Under the pieces are notes generated by a model. That model ran no database searches. It saw only the letters and a list, made by a program, of their open reading frames with translations, and was not told where the DNA came from. A stretch of 5,643 nt of DNA from Flaviramulus sp. Lineage in GTDB: Bacteria > Bacteroidota > Bacteroidia > Flavobacteriales > Flavobacteriaceae. How positions within the stretch are numbered: position 1 is the first letter of the stretch; the number at the start of each line of letters is the position of its first letter. The stretch lies in contig JALRJA010000338.1 in the NCBI GenBank assembly GCA_023255235.1, positions 1 to 5,643 on the forward strand. Direction: 5' to 3'. Both the position numbers and the translations under genes were made by a program. Positions 1 to 5,643 of the stretch are shown piece by piece.

Positions 1-1
1 T

Positions 2-103
2 GGGATGCTTCTCCCTATTGTTTCTATCGTGTTTTTGGCATTAGCCAATAAAGCCATCAAGAAGGATGAAGATCTTGTAAAATCTGTTGACAGATTGCGA
101 TAA
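2..103 (+). CDS. C-terminal fragment of a DUF4293-like membrane protein (5' end outside window)
   Basis: Frame 2 is open from the left edge to a TAA at 101-103 and encodes 33 residues. The piece begins with a hydrophobic stretch (about residues 2-15, LLPIVSIVFLALA), then has a short charged tail ending KKDEDLVKSVDRLR. A membrane helix followed by ANKAIKKDEDLVKSVDRLR is, from memory, the typical C-terminus of DUF4293 proteins of Flavobacteriaceae. These are small four-helix membrane proteins of unknown function, often encoded next to the termination factor gene rho. The other two frames do not give a sensible product. A strong terminator follows 28 bases after the stop, which supports this being the real end of a gene or operon. 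The family call rests on recall of the tail only; that it is the end of a membrane protein gene is more secure. Confidence 0.72.
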   Translation, partial: GMLLPIVSIVFLALANKAIKKDEDLVKSVDRLR

Positions 104-131
104 ACCTAACATCTTAGTTCTATTAGTGCGT

Positions 132-163
132 AAAAACCCAAAGTGAAAGCTTTGGGTTTTTTT
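132..163 (+). terminator. Rho-independent terminator, probably bidirectional
   Basis: A perfect 12-bp stem (132-143 with 150-161) encloses the six-base loop TGAAAG. The stem core is CCCAAAG/CTTTGGG, flanked by A residues on the left and T residues on the right, with the T run at 157-163. It lies 28 bases after the stop of the DUF4293-like gene. Because the left arm begins with five A residues, the same hairpin gives a T run on the minus strand, so it could also end transcripts coming from the phosphoesterase gene at 291-785. Confidence 0.88.
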
Positions 164-168
164 ATTTT

Positions 169-253
169 GGGCGTTACCCTTCGGGTCGGGCTTTTTGTTG
201 CAATCTTTTTGCTCATACTTCACAAAAAGGATTTTCACTACAATCCCTAACGC
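169..253 (+). repeat. Structured intergenic repeat, copy 1
   Basis: This 85-bp element begins GGGCGTTACC and ends CAATCCCTAACGC, so its ends carry the inverted pair GCGTTA (171-176) / TAACGC (248-253). Inside are a small hairpin, ACCC-TTC-GGGT (176-186), the block GGTCGGGCTTTTT (184-196), and a second hairpin pairing 202-211 with 223-233 (AATCTTTTTG with CAAAAAGGATT, one bulged base). The same three blocks recur in the same order, on the other strand, at 865-968. It contains no plausible ORF. The arrangement suggests a three-stem fold in DNA or RNA, such as a REP-like or miniature mobile element. I recall similar strings between genes in other Flavobacteriaceae, but this was not checked. Function is unknown. 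Confidence 0.72.
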
Positions 254-290
254 AAAAAAAATGACCACATAATTTAAGCTAAACCAAACA

Positions 291-785
291 CTAGCGTTTG
301 TTAAACTCTATTACTTCTAAATTATCAATTTTACTACCATTAATAGTAAAACGCAACATGGTGCGTGTTTTATGAAACCCGTGTTTACCAACAGCACCCG
401 GATTCATGTGTAAAAGGTTTAGGTTGTTATCGGGCATAACTTTTAAAATATGAGAGTGTCCACAAATAAAAAGTTTGGGAGGGTTTTGCCTAATCTCATT
501 TATTACTCGCGAATTGTATTTTGGTGGATAACCACCAATGTGGGTTATCCAAACGGCAACATCTTCACACATAAAACGGTTGTTTTCTGGAAATTCGGTG
601 CGTGTTTTTGCATCATCAATATTACCGTAAACAGCACGCAAAGGTTTTAATTTGTTTATGGCATGGCATACTTTTACATCGCCTATATCTCCGGCATGCC
701 AAACTTCGTCTGCTTGTTTTACATATTTTAAAATGGCATCATCTATATAACCATGAGTATCTGAAAGTAATAATATGTTTGTCAT
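291..785 (-). CDS. YfcE/MJ0936-type metallophosphoesterase
   Basis: A 164-residue protein of the small calcineurin-like phosphoesterase family (Metallophos_2; YfcE/MJ0936 group). These are two-metal enzymes that cleave phosphodiesters such as bis-pNPP in vitro; their natural substrates are mostly unknown. All metal-site motifs are visible: SDTHG (D9, H11), GDIGD (D33), YGNID (N55), THIGG (H82) and CGHSH (H110, H112). The length matches the family, there is no signal peptide or membrane segment, and a soluble cytoplasmic enzyme is expected. The ATG at 783-785 places SDTHG at residues 8-12, as is usual. No Shine-Dalgarno site is evident, which is normal in Bacteroidota. The gene stands alone on its strand, divergent from truA and convergent with the DUF4293-like gene. 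A weak -7-like match (TAACTTTA, 809-816 on the minus strand) lies upstream without a clear -33 element. Repeat copies lie on both sides of it. Family assignment is firm, substrate is not. Confidence 0.93.
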   Translation of the reverse strand: MTNILLLSDTHGYIDDAILKYVKQADEVWHAGDIGDVKVCHAINKLKPLRAVYGNIDDAKTRTEFPENNRFMCEDVAVWITHIGGYPPKYNSRVINEIRQNPPKLFICGHSHILKVMPDNNLNLLHMNPGAVGKHGFHKTRTMLRFTINGSKIDNLEVIEFNKR

Positions 786-864
786 AAAAACGCCCTAATT
801 AGCCATGGTAAAGTTATATATATTTGTTTTAAATGTTGTAAATTTAATATGAAAACCTATTACT

Positions 865-968
865 GCGTTAGGGATTGCGGCATTTGTTGAAGCTCCTCTC
901 CTAATAGCTTTATTAGGAGAGAGCGACTGCCAAAAGCCCGACCTCCTAATGTTTAGGAGGTAACGCCC
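865..968 (-). repeat. Structured intergenic repeat, copy 2 (inverted relative to copy 1)
   Basis: Read on the minus strand, this 104-bp element starts GGGCGTTACC (968 downward) and ends CAATCCCTAACGC (877-865), the same termini as copy 1. The internal block GGTCGGGCTTTT (943-932) is also shared. Hairpin A is a 9-bp perfect stem (941-949 with 953-961) with a three-base loop, and hairpin B an 11-bp perfect stem (896-906 with 911-921) with the four-base loop GCTT. Both hairpins carry CTCCTAAT (943-950 and 898-905) and TTAGGAG, unlike the stems of copy 1. It occupies the middle of the 269-base gap between the phosphoesterase gene and truA. No ORF or clear target-site duplication is seen. Confidence 0.72.
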
Positions 969-1000
969 TTATTTTTACAATATAATTAAAGACTTAAGAG

Positions 1001-1030
1001 TTTGCTTAAAAAACAAAATATCTATCTTTG
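1001..1030 (+). promoter_or_regulatory. Bacteroidota-type promoter for truA and the ABC gene
   Basis: TATCTTTG at 1023-1030 is an exact match to the -7 consensus TAnnTTTG of Bacteroidota housekeeping promoters. TTTG at 1001-1004 supplies the -33 TTG with 18 bases between the elements, inside the usual range. Transcription would start near 1036, giving a very short leader before the TTG start codon at 1055. It is the only good promoter seen upstream of the truA-ABC pair. Confidence 0.68.
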
Positions 1031-1054
1031 TTTTTTATAAAGACTATAAACAAA

Positions 1055-1804
1055 TTGCGGTATTTTTTAGAACTTTCTTATAACGGAGCGGCGTATCATG
1101 GTTGGCAAAATCAGCCCAATGCTATATCTGTTCAAGCAGTTATTGAAAAAGCCTTATCAATGTTATTAAACCACGATATTGCTATAACTGGTGCAGGACG
1201 AACCGATGCTGGTGTGCATGCCAAACAACTGTTTGCACATTTTGATACCGATATGGTTTTTAACTGCACAGATTTGGTTTATAAACTCAATTCTTTTTTG
1301 CCAAAAGATATTGCTATTCATCATGTTTTTAAAGTAAAACCTGAAGCTCACTCGCGGTTTAATGCTATAAGCAGAACCTATTTGTATAGAGTAGCACTAA
1401 ACAAAAATGTGTTTAATTTTGATGCTGCTTATTATGTGAAACAACCTTTGGATGTTGCTAAAATGAACGCCGCTTCAAAAGTATTATTAGAGTATACAGA
1501 TTTTCAATGCTTTTCTAAGAGTAATACCAATGTAAAAACCTATTATTGTACTGTTTTACAAGCAGAATGGTTTGTGAAAGATAACGAACTTGAGTTTGTA
1601 ATAAAGGCAAATAGGTTTTTGCGAAATATGGTAAGAGCTATTGTAGGCACTATGATTGAGATTGGCTTAGGAAAGTTATCTGTTGAAGATTTGCACACTA
1701 TAATTCAATCTAAAAAAAGAAGTGAGGCGGGTTTTTCGGTTCCTGCACATGGGTTGTATTTAACTAAAATAGAGTATCTGTTTGATACTATTATATATGA
1801 ATAA
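1055..1804 (+). CDS. truA: tRNA pseudouridine(38-40) synthase TruA
   Basis: TruA converts uridines 38-40 in the anticodon stem-loop of many tRNAs to pseudouridine, acting in the cytoplasm as a homodimer. The 249-residue reading MRYFLELSYNG... has the family's features: AYHGW near the N-terminus (residues 13-17), the catalytic motif GAGRTDAGVHA with nucleophile D51, RTYLYRV around residue 110, RFLRNMVR (187-194), and the C-terminal PAHGLYL (230-236). The chosen start is TTG at 1055. No ATG lies in frame near the N-terminus, and the upstream in-frame TTG at 1028 falls inside the predicted -7 box, ahead of the expected transcription start. From 1055 the protein begins just where other TruA proteins begin. 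The stop overlaps the next gene by 8 bases, indicating one transcript and likely translational coupling. Function is firm; the start is probable. Confidence 0.94.
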   Translation: MRYFLELSYNGAAYHGWQNQPNAISVQAVIEKALSMLLNHDIAITGAGRTDAGVHAKQLFAHFDTDMVFNCTDLVYKLNSFLPKDIAIHHVFKVKPEAHSRFNAISRTYLYRVALNKNVFNFDAAYYVKQPLDVAKMNAASKVLLEYTDFQCFSKSNTNVKTYYCTVLQAEWFVKDNELEFVIKANRFLRNMVRAIVGTMIEIGLGKLSVEDLHTIIQSKKRSEAGFSVPAHGLYLTKIEYLFDTIIYE

Positions 1805-3566
1805 AACAAAAGAAAATTTATTTGACTTTACGCTTTTTAAGCGGCTTTTTCAATACATAAAACCGTATAAAGGCGTGTTTTTTGCCTTGTTAATTTTAGT
1901 TATTTTTTTAGCTTTATGTAGTGCGGCTACTCCTTATATAACAAAAAATGCTATAGACGATAGTATAACAAACAAAATTGAAAAAGATTTTGTGTTTTAT
2001 ATTTGGCTCATGCTAGGGGTTTTAATCTTGCAAACCGTTTTTCAGTTGTTGTTTATTTATTATGCATCGTGGTTAGGGCAAAACTTGGTAATGGATGTTC
2101 GTGTGAAATTATTTAATCATTTACTGCGTTTTAAAATGAAGTATTATGATAATTCTTCGGTGGGTGTTTTAATAACTAGAGCTGTTACCGATATGGAACG
2201 TATAGCCGATATTTTTGGTGAAGGCTTGTTTATGATTTTTAGAGACTTACTCACCATGATGGTTGTTTTTGGTGTTATGGTTTTTATAAACATTAAACTA
2301 AGTCTTATTGTTTTACTCATGTTACCCTTATTGCTTTATGCAACTCGTTTGTTTCAAAAGTATATGAAAAAGGCTTTTGAAGAAGTAAGATCGGAAGTTT
2401 CAAATCTTAATTCATTTGTTCAAGAACGTATAACGGGCATGAAAATATTACAACTGTTTACCCGCGAAAAAACCGAATATAAAAAGTTTACTGTTATAAA
2501 TGAACGACACAAAAAAGGATGGCTAAAAACAGTTTGGTATAACTCGATATTTTTTCCAATTCCAGATTTGGTTTCATCTATAAGTATAGGCTTAGTAGCT
2601 TGGTATGGTGGTTTAAATATGGTTTTAGAAAACAGTAGCGTTTCACAAGGTGATTTGGTTGCTTTTGTAATGTTTATACCCATGTTATTTAGACCTTTAA
2701 GACAAATAGCCGATAAATTTAACACCCTTCAAATGGGTATGGTTGCCGCAACCAGAGTATTTAAAGTTTTAGATACTACATCACAAATTGATGATACAGG
2801 AACTCATGTTGCAAAGCATTTTAAAGGTAATATAAAGTTTCATAACGTATATTTTAATTATGTTGAAGCTGAACCAGTTTTAAAAGGAATTTCTTTTGAT
2901 GTTAAAGCCGGCGATACTATTGCTATTGTTGGTGCAACAGGTGCCGGAAAATCTACTATTATTAATCTATTAAATAGGTTTTATGAAATTAAAGACGGTG
3001 CTATAACTGTAGATGGTATTAATATAAAAGATGTTACTCTAGCATCATTACGAACTCAAATAGCAGTAGTATTACAAGATGTGTTTTTATTTGCCGATAC
3101 CATATTAAATAACATTACTTTAAATAACCCTGATATTTCTGAAGATGATGTAAAACAAGCTGCCAAAGATATTGGTATTCATGATTTTATAATGAGTTTA
3201 CCTAACAATTATCAGTTTAATGTAAAAGAACGCGGCGTTATGTTATCGTCAGGACAGCGGCAACTCATTTCATTTTTAAGAGCTTATGTTACCAACCCTA
3301 GCATATTGGTTTTAGATGAAGCAACATCATCGGTAGATTCTTATTCTGAACAACTCATACAAAACGCAACCGATAAGATAACCAAAGGAAGAACCTCTAT
3401 AGTAATTGCACACAGACTGGCAACCATTAAAAAAGCAGATAACATAATTGTAATGGATGCCGGTAACATTGTAGAACAAGGTACACACAAGGAGTTGCTT
3501 AAAAATAAAAATGGATATTATAAAAACCTTTATGAAGTACAGTTTTTACAAAATGAGGTAGCCTAA
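1797..3566 (+). CDS. ABC exporter half-transporter, MdlB/MsbA-like (fused membrane and ATPase domains)
   Basis: A 589-residue type IV ABC exporter subunit that should dimerise in the inner membrane and use ATP to expel a lipid or hydrophobic compound; the substrate cannot be read from sequence. The N-terminal membrane domain (about residues 20-310) has hydrophobic segments near 27-47, 68-90, 148-186 and 255-303. The ATPase domain (about 345-585) has Walker A GATGAGKST (379-387, K385), Q-loop Q427, signature LSSGQ (483-487, second glycine of LSGGQ replaced by Ser), Walker B ILVLDE (503-508, catalytic E508), D-loop SSVD and switch H539. All catalytic residues are present, so it should be active. 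The signature region resembles the MdlB/YheH branch more than classical MsbA. The start is ATG at 1797, inside the end of truA; an in-frame TTG at 1782 is possible but less likely. It converges on cdaA with only 6 bases between stops. Confidence 0.93.
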   Translation: MNKTKENLFDFTLFKRLFQYIKPYKGVFFALLILVIFLALCSAATPYITKNAIDDSITNKIEKDFVFYIWLMLGVLILQTVFQLLFIYYASWLGQNLVMDVRVKLFNHLLRFKMKYYDNSSVGVLITRAVTDMERIADIFGEGLFMIFRDLLTMMVVFGVMVFINIKLSLIVLLMLPLLLYATRLFQKYMKKAFEEVRSEVSNLNSFVQERITGMKILQLFTREKTEYKKFTVINERHKKGWLKTVWYNSIFFPIPDLVSSISIGLVAWYGGLNMVLENSSVSQGDLVAFVMFIPMLFRPLRQIADKFNTLQMGMVAATRVFKVLDTTSQIDDTGTHVAKHFKGNIKFHNVYFNYVEAEPVLKGISFDVKAGDTIAIVGATGAGKSTIINLLNRFYEIKDGAITVDGINIKDVTLASLRTQIAVVLQDVFLFADTILNNITLNNPDISEDDVKQAAKDIGIHDFIMSLPNNYQFNVKERGVMLSSGQRQLISFLRAYVTNPSILVLDEATSSVDSYSEQLIQNATDKITKGRTSIVIAHRLATIKKADNIIVMDAGNIVEQGTHKELLKNKNGYYKNLYEVQFLQNEVA

Positions 3567-3572
3567 CTATTA

Positions 3573-4358
3573 TTAACTCAAGTCTTTTTTTATAATTAAG
3601 TTAAGTTGGTTTGTGTCTTCAAAAACTACAAACTCACCATCTTTAAAGTAAGAAATATGCCCAGTTTCTTCGCTAACCACAAGTGCTAAAGCATCGGTTT
3701 TTTCAGTAACACCTATAGCAGCTCTATGACGTAAACCAAAACGCTGCGGAATAACTTTCTCATTATTAACAGGCAAAATAACACGGGTTGCTTTTACAAT
3801 ATTGTTTTTAACTATTATAGCACCATCATGTAACGGGCTGTTTTTAAAAAAAATACTTTCTATAATAGGTTGCGTTACTTTTATGTTCATATCGTCACCA
3901 GATGTTACTAAAAAATCTAGGTTGTTATTACGCTCAAAAACAATTAAAGCACCTGTTTTAGACATGCTCATTTTGTTACATGCCAACATAATAGCATCAA
4001 CATTGGTATTGTTTTCTATTTCGGTTTTTAAAAAACCAAAGGGTTTTAAAAGTTTATGGCGTCTATTAAAATTGGTTGAGCCAACTAGAAGTAAAAATTT
4101 TCTAATTTCAGGCTGAAAAACAACAATTAAAGCTATAATACCTACTTTTATAAAACCGCCAAAAATGCTTGTTAGCAGTTCCATGTTTAGAAAATCGGTA
4201 AGACGCCATCCGCCATAAATAATAATAATTCCTAAAAAAATATTTATGGCAACCGTACCTTTAACAAGCCTGTATAGATAGTAGAGTAGAAGTGCTACCA
4301 AAATAACATCTATAATATCTATAACAGTAAATTTTAAAAGGTCATTAAAAATTTCCAA
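3573..4358 (-). CDS. cdaA: Membrane-bound diadenylate cyclase CdaA (DisA_N domain)
   Basis: CdaA condenses two ATP into the second messenger c-di-AMP, which governs potassium, osmolyte and envelope homeostasis in many bacteria. The 261-residue protein has three N-terminal membrane helices (about residues 13-32, 36-53 and 62-82), the linker FQPEIRKFLL, and a cytoplasmic DisA_N domain with both catalytic motifs intact: DGA (178-180, in SPLHDGAII) and RHR (210-212, in GLRHRAAIG). Length is close to the usual ~270. The first codon is TTG at 4356-4358. The frame is open upstream only to the TAG that ends the preceding lipoprotein gene (4395-4397), with no ATG or GTG between, and the next ATG (residue 59) would remove two helices. 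It is third in the folP-lipoprotein-cdaA operon, 36 bases after the lipoprotein stop. No cdaR-like (YbbR) partner gene, as in the Firmicutes cdaA operon, is present in the window. Confidence 0.94.
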   Translation of the reverse strand: MEIFNDLLKFTVIDIIDVILVALLLYYLYRLVKGTVAINIFLGIIIIYGGWRLTDFLNMELLTSIFGGFIKVGIIALIVVFQPEIRKFLLLVGSTNFNRRHKLLKPFGFLKTEIENNTNVDAIMLACNKMSMSKTGALIVFERNNNLDFLVTSGDDMNIKVTQPIIESIFFKNSPLHDGAIIVKNNIVKATRVILPVNNEKVIPQRFGLRHRAAIGVTEKTDALALVVSEETGHISYFKDGEFVVFEDTNQLNLIIKKDLS

Positions 4359-4394
4359 GAGGTAATTTATTTTGGTAAATTTAGTAAAATATAG

Positions 4395-5078
4395 CTAATA
4401 AATAAATTCATCTGATAGTATTTCAAAAGACTTGTTTTTATAGCTCTTTAAAGTTGATTTGAATAATATATAATCTTCAAAAGATGTTTTTTCATTAAAT
4501 AGCAAAGTAATGCTAGCTTTTGCATCTGGTAAATTTATAAAAGTTTGTTCTAAGTGATTTGAAAGGGTTTTTAAATTAGTGGTTTTATACAAATTAAGAT
4601 GGTTGTTTGTATTGTTAAAAATAGATATAGAATCAGTATCATAGTATCTTAAAATAATAGAAGCATGCTTTTTTTTCAGATTATTTAAATCGTATTTTTC
4701 TAAATAATAATTAATTTCAGTAAACTCTATAAATCCTAAATTACGTCTGCTTAAATCATTACAGGTATAGTAGTTTTTTGCATTTTCATTTTTATGACTA
4801 GAACTAGCTTTTTTGTTTTGTAAAAAAATAATATGAGGAATAACTTGTTTTAGGGTTAATCGTTTATCAACATTAATCAACCAATTGGTAGTGCTTATAA
4901 GGTTTTTTCTATTTAGCTCTACACTATCTTGCTTAGTTATATCATAAAATAAATAAGCAGGCGATATGTCTTTAATTTCGGTAACTTGAGAATAATTTAT
5001 GCTTGGCAACTCAATTACTTTTTCTTTTCGGCAAGAACATAAAACAAGAAAAACTATAAATAAGACAGTATATTTCAT
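4395..5078 (-). CDS. Uncharacterised lipoprotein between folP and cdaA
   Basis: A 227-residue protein I cannot assign to a family. It starts MKYTVLFIVFLVLCSCRKEK: a positive residue, a hydrophobic core (4-13) and a lipobox, with acylation most likely at C16 (LCSC), possibly C14. It is therefore probably a lipoprotein anchored outside the cytoplasm. The mature part is rich in Asn, Lys, Ser, Thr and aromatic residues, with no further membrane helix. The last 45 residues (ASITLLFNEKTSFEDYILFK... to EFIY) weakly recall the periplasmic domain of ExbD/TolR-like proteins. Two stretches, about 38-124 and 138-227, look vaguely alike (YLFYDITKQDS versus ILRYYDTDS; LINVDKRLTLKQ versus LLFNEKTSFED). The ATG at 5076-5078 lies 2 bases after the folP stop, so the two are cotranscribed and probably coupled; cdaA follows 36 bases downstream. 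A role linked to CdaA or the envelope is only a guess from position. Confidence 0.82.
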   Translation of the reverse strand: MKYTVLFIVFLVLCSCRKEKVIELPSINYSQVTEIKDISPAYLFYDITKQDSVELNRKNLISTTNWLINVDKRLTLKQVIPHIIFLQNKKASSSHKNENAKNYYTCNDLSRRNLGFIEFTEINYYLEKYDLNNLKKKHASIILRYYDTDSISIFNNTNNHLNLYKTTNLKTLSNHLEQTFINLPDAKASITLLFNEKTSFEDYILFKSTLKSYKNKSFEILSDEFIY

Positions 5079-5080
5079 TT

Positions 5081-5643
5081 TTAAGCATTTAAAGACCTCA
5101 CCAATTTAACACATTCTGTGGCTTCTTTAACATCATGCACCCGTAAAATAGAAGCACCTTTAAGTAAGGCAATTGTATTTAAAACAGACGTGCCATTTAA
5201 GGCTTCTTTAGCAGTGGTTTCAAGCGTTTTATAAATCATTGATTTTCTTGAAACACCTACAAGTAGGGGTTTTTCAATTATGTTAAAGTGTGTGAGTTTA
5301 TTTAATAACGCATAGTTTTGGTCTATAGTTTTGGCAAAACCAAAACCCGGGTCTATAATAATATCCTTAATACCTAAGTTTGTTGCTAAAGCAATACGTT
5401 GAGAAAAATAAAACAACATATCTTGTATTAAGTTATCATATAATGTTTGGTTTTGCATAGTTTTTGGGTTTCCACGCATGTGCATCATAATATAAGGCAC
5501 GTGTAAATTGGCTACTGTTTGTAGCATGTTTTCATCTAGCTTACCAGCAGAAATATCATTAATAACAGCTGCTCCGGCTTCTATACAGTGTTTTGCAACC
5601 TTGCTTCTAAAAGTATCTATAGAAAGTAAAACTTCTGGAAATT
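5081..5643 (-). CDS. folP: Dihydropteroate synthase FolP, 5' end outside window
   Basis: DHPS joins 6-hydroxymethyl-dihydropterin diphosphate to p-aminobenzoate to make dihydropteroate in folate synthesis; it is the sulfonamide target. The frame is open past the internal Met at 5525-5527 to the right edge, giving 186 C-terminal residues of an expected ~270-280. In fragment numbering the conserved motifs run in order: LLSIDT (D9), VINDISAG (N28, D29), MMHMRGNP (53-59), IIDPGFGFAKT (D97, K104), GVSRKS (R132, K133) and RVHDV (R167, H169). All key pterin, pABA and phosphate-binding residues in this part are present. The start and the N-terminal loop 1 lie beyond the window. It appears to be upstream in the operon with the lipoprotein (2-base gap) and cdaA. 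The gene looks intact and functional as far as it is seen. Confidence 0.96.
   Translation of the reverse strand, partial: FPEVLLSIDTFRSKVAKHCIEAGAAVINDISAGKLDENMLQTVANLHVPYIMMHMRGNPKTMQNQTLYDNLIQDMLFYFSQRIALATNLGIKDIIIDPGFGFAKTIDQNYALLNKLTHFNIIEKPLLVGVSRKSMIYKTLETTAKEALNGTSVLNTIALLKGASILRVHDVKEATECVKLVRSLNA

Noticed and set aside
285..300. Near-palindrome CAAACACTAGCGTTTG over the stop codon of the phosphoesterase gene
   Set aside because: It is interrupted by a mismatch and is not followed directly by a T run on the minus strand (the nearest is at 254-261), so it is not a convincing terminator.
788..795. Extra AACGCCC just upstream of the phosphoesterase start, resembling one end of the repeat
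   Set aside because: Only seven bases match, with none of the other blocks nearby; too short to call a third, partial copy.
819..826. TATATTTG on the plus strand, a perfect TAnnTTTG match
   Set aside because: No TTG lies at the proper distance upstream, it sits about 200 bases before truA, and repeat copy 2 intervenes. In AT-rich DNA such a match is expected by chance.
2420..2725. 101-residue minus-strand ORF inside the ABC transporter gene
   Set aside because: It is antisense to a well-conserved coding region, has no recognisable domain and is a shadow of that gene. The same holds for ORFs at 41-268, 450-650, 602-787, 1166-1351 and 3802-4116.
3573..3604. TTAACT (3573-3578) and AGTTAA (3599-3604) as a terminator stem between the convergent genes
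   Set aside because: Six AT-rich pairs around a 20-base loop are too weak to be a believable terminator.
4386..4393. TATATTTT (minus strand) as a possible separate promoter for cdaA
   Set aside because: It misses the final G of the consensus, has no TTG at the right distance, and lies at the end of the lipoprotein gene; cotranscription from upstream explains cdaA expression.
5081..5527. Treating folP as a complete gene starting at the Met at 5525-5527
   Set aside because: The frame is open to the right edge, and the upstream part encodes the conserved LLSIDT and VINDIS motifs, so that Met is internal.

Overview
The window looks like chromosomal DNA from a member of the Bacteroidota, most likely the family Flavobacteriaceae. 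The DNA is AT-rich, Shine-Dalgarno sites are essentially absent, and there is a promoter of the Bacteroidota type (TTTG, then TATCTTTG). The protein set and gene order (DUF4293 tail, YfcE-like phosphoesterase, truA, MdlB/MsbA-like ABC exporter, cdaA, folP) also match this group as I remember it. All identifications come from reading the sequence; no database search was run.

Layout: positions 2-103 hold the last 33 codons of a small membrane protein (DUF4293-like), followed by a strong hairpin terminator. Next comes a metallophosphoesterase on the minus strand (291-785). It is flanked by two copies of a structured intergenic repeat in opposite orientation (169-253 on +, 865-968 on -). A promoter at 1001-1030 then drives a plus-strand pair, truA (tRNA pseudouridine synthase, probably starting at a TTG codon at 1055) and an ABC exporter half-transporter that overlaps it by 8 bases. 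Converging on this pair, with only 6 bases between stop codons, is a compact minus-strand operon read from the right edge: folP (dihydropteroate synthase, 5' end outside the window), an uncharacterised lipoprotein 2 bases downstream, and cdaA (membrane diadenylate cyclase, apparently a TTG start).

Most genes are housekeeping: tRNA modification, folate synthesis, c-di-AMP signalling and export. The two items most worth attention are the pair of repeats and the unknown lipoprotein. The repeats share three short conserved blocks but carry completely different hairpin stems at the same two places, which suggests selection on folded shape. The lipoprotein sits between folP and cdaA and may contain an internal duplication. 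No CRISPR array, tRNA, rRNA, transposase or defence system is visible. No gene-free stretch exceeds 300 bases; the longest, 786-1054, holds repeat copy 2 and the truA promoter.
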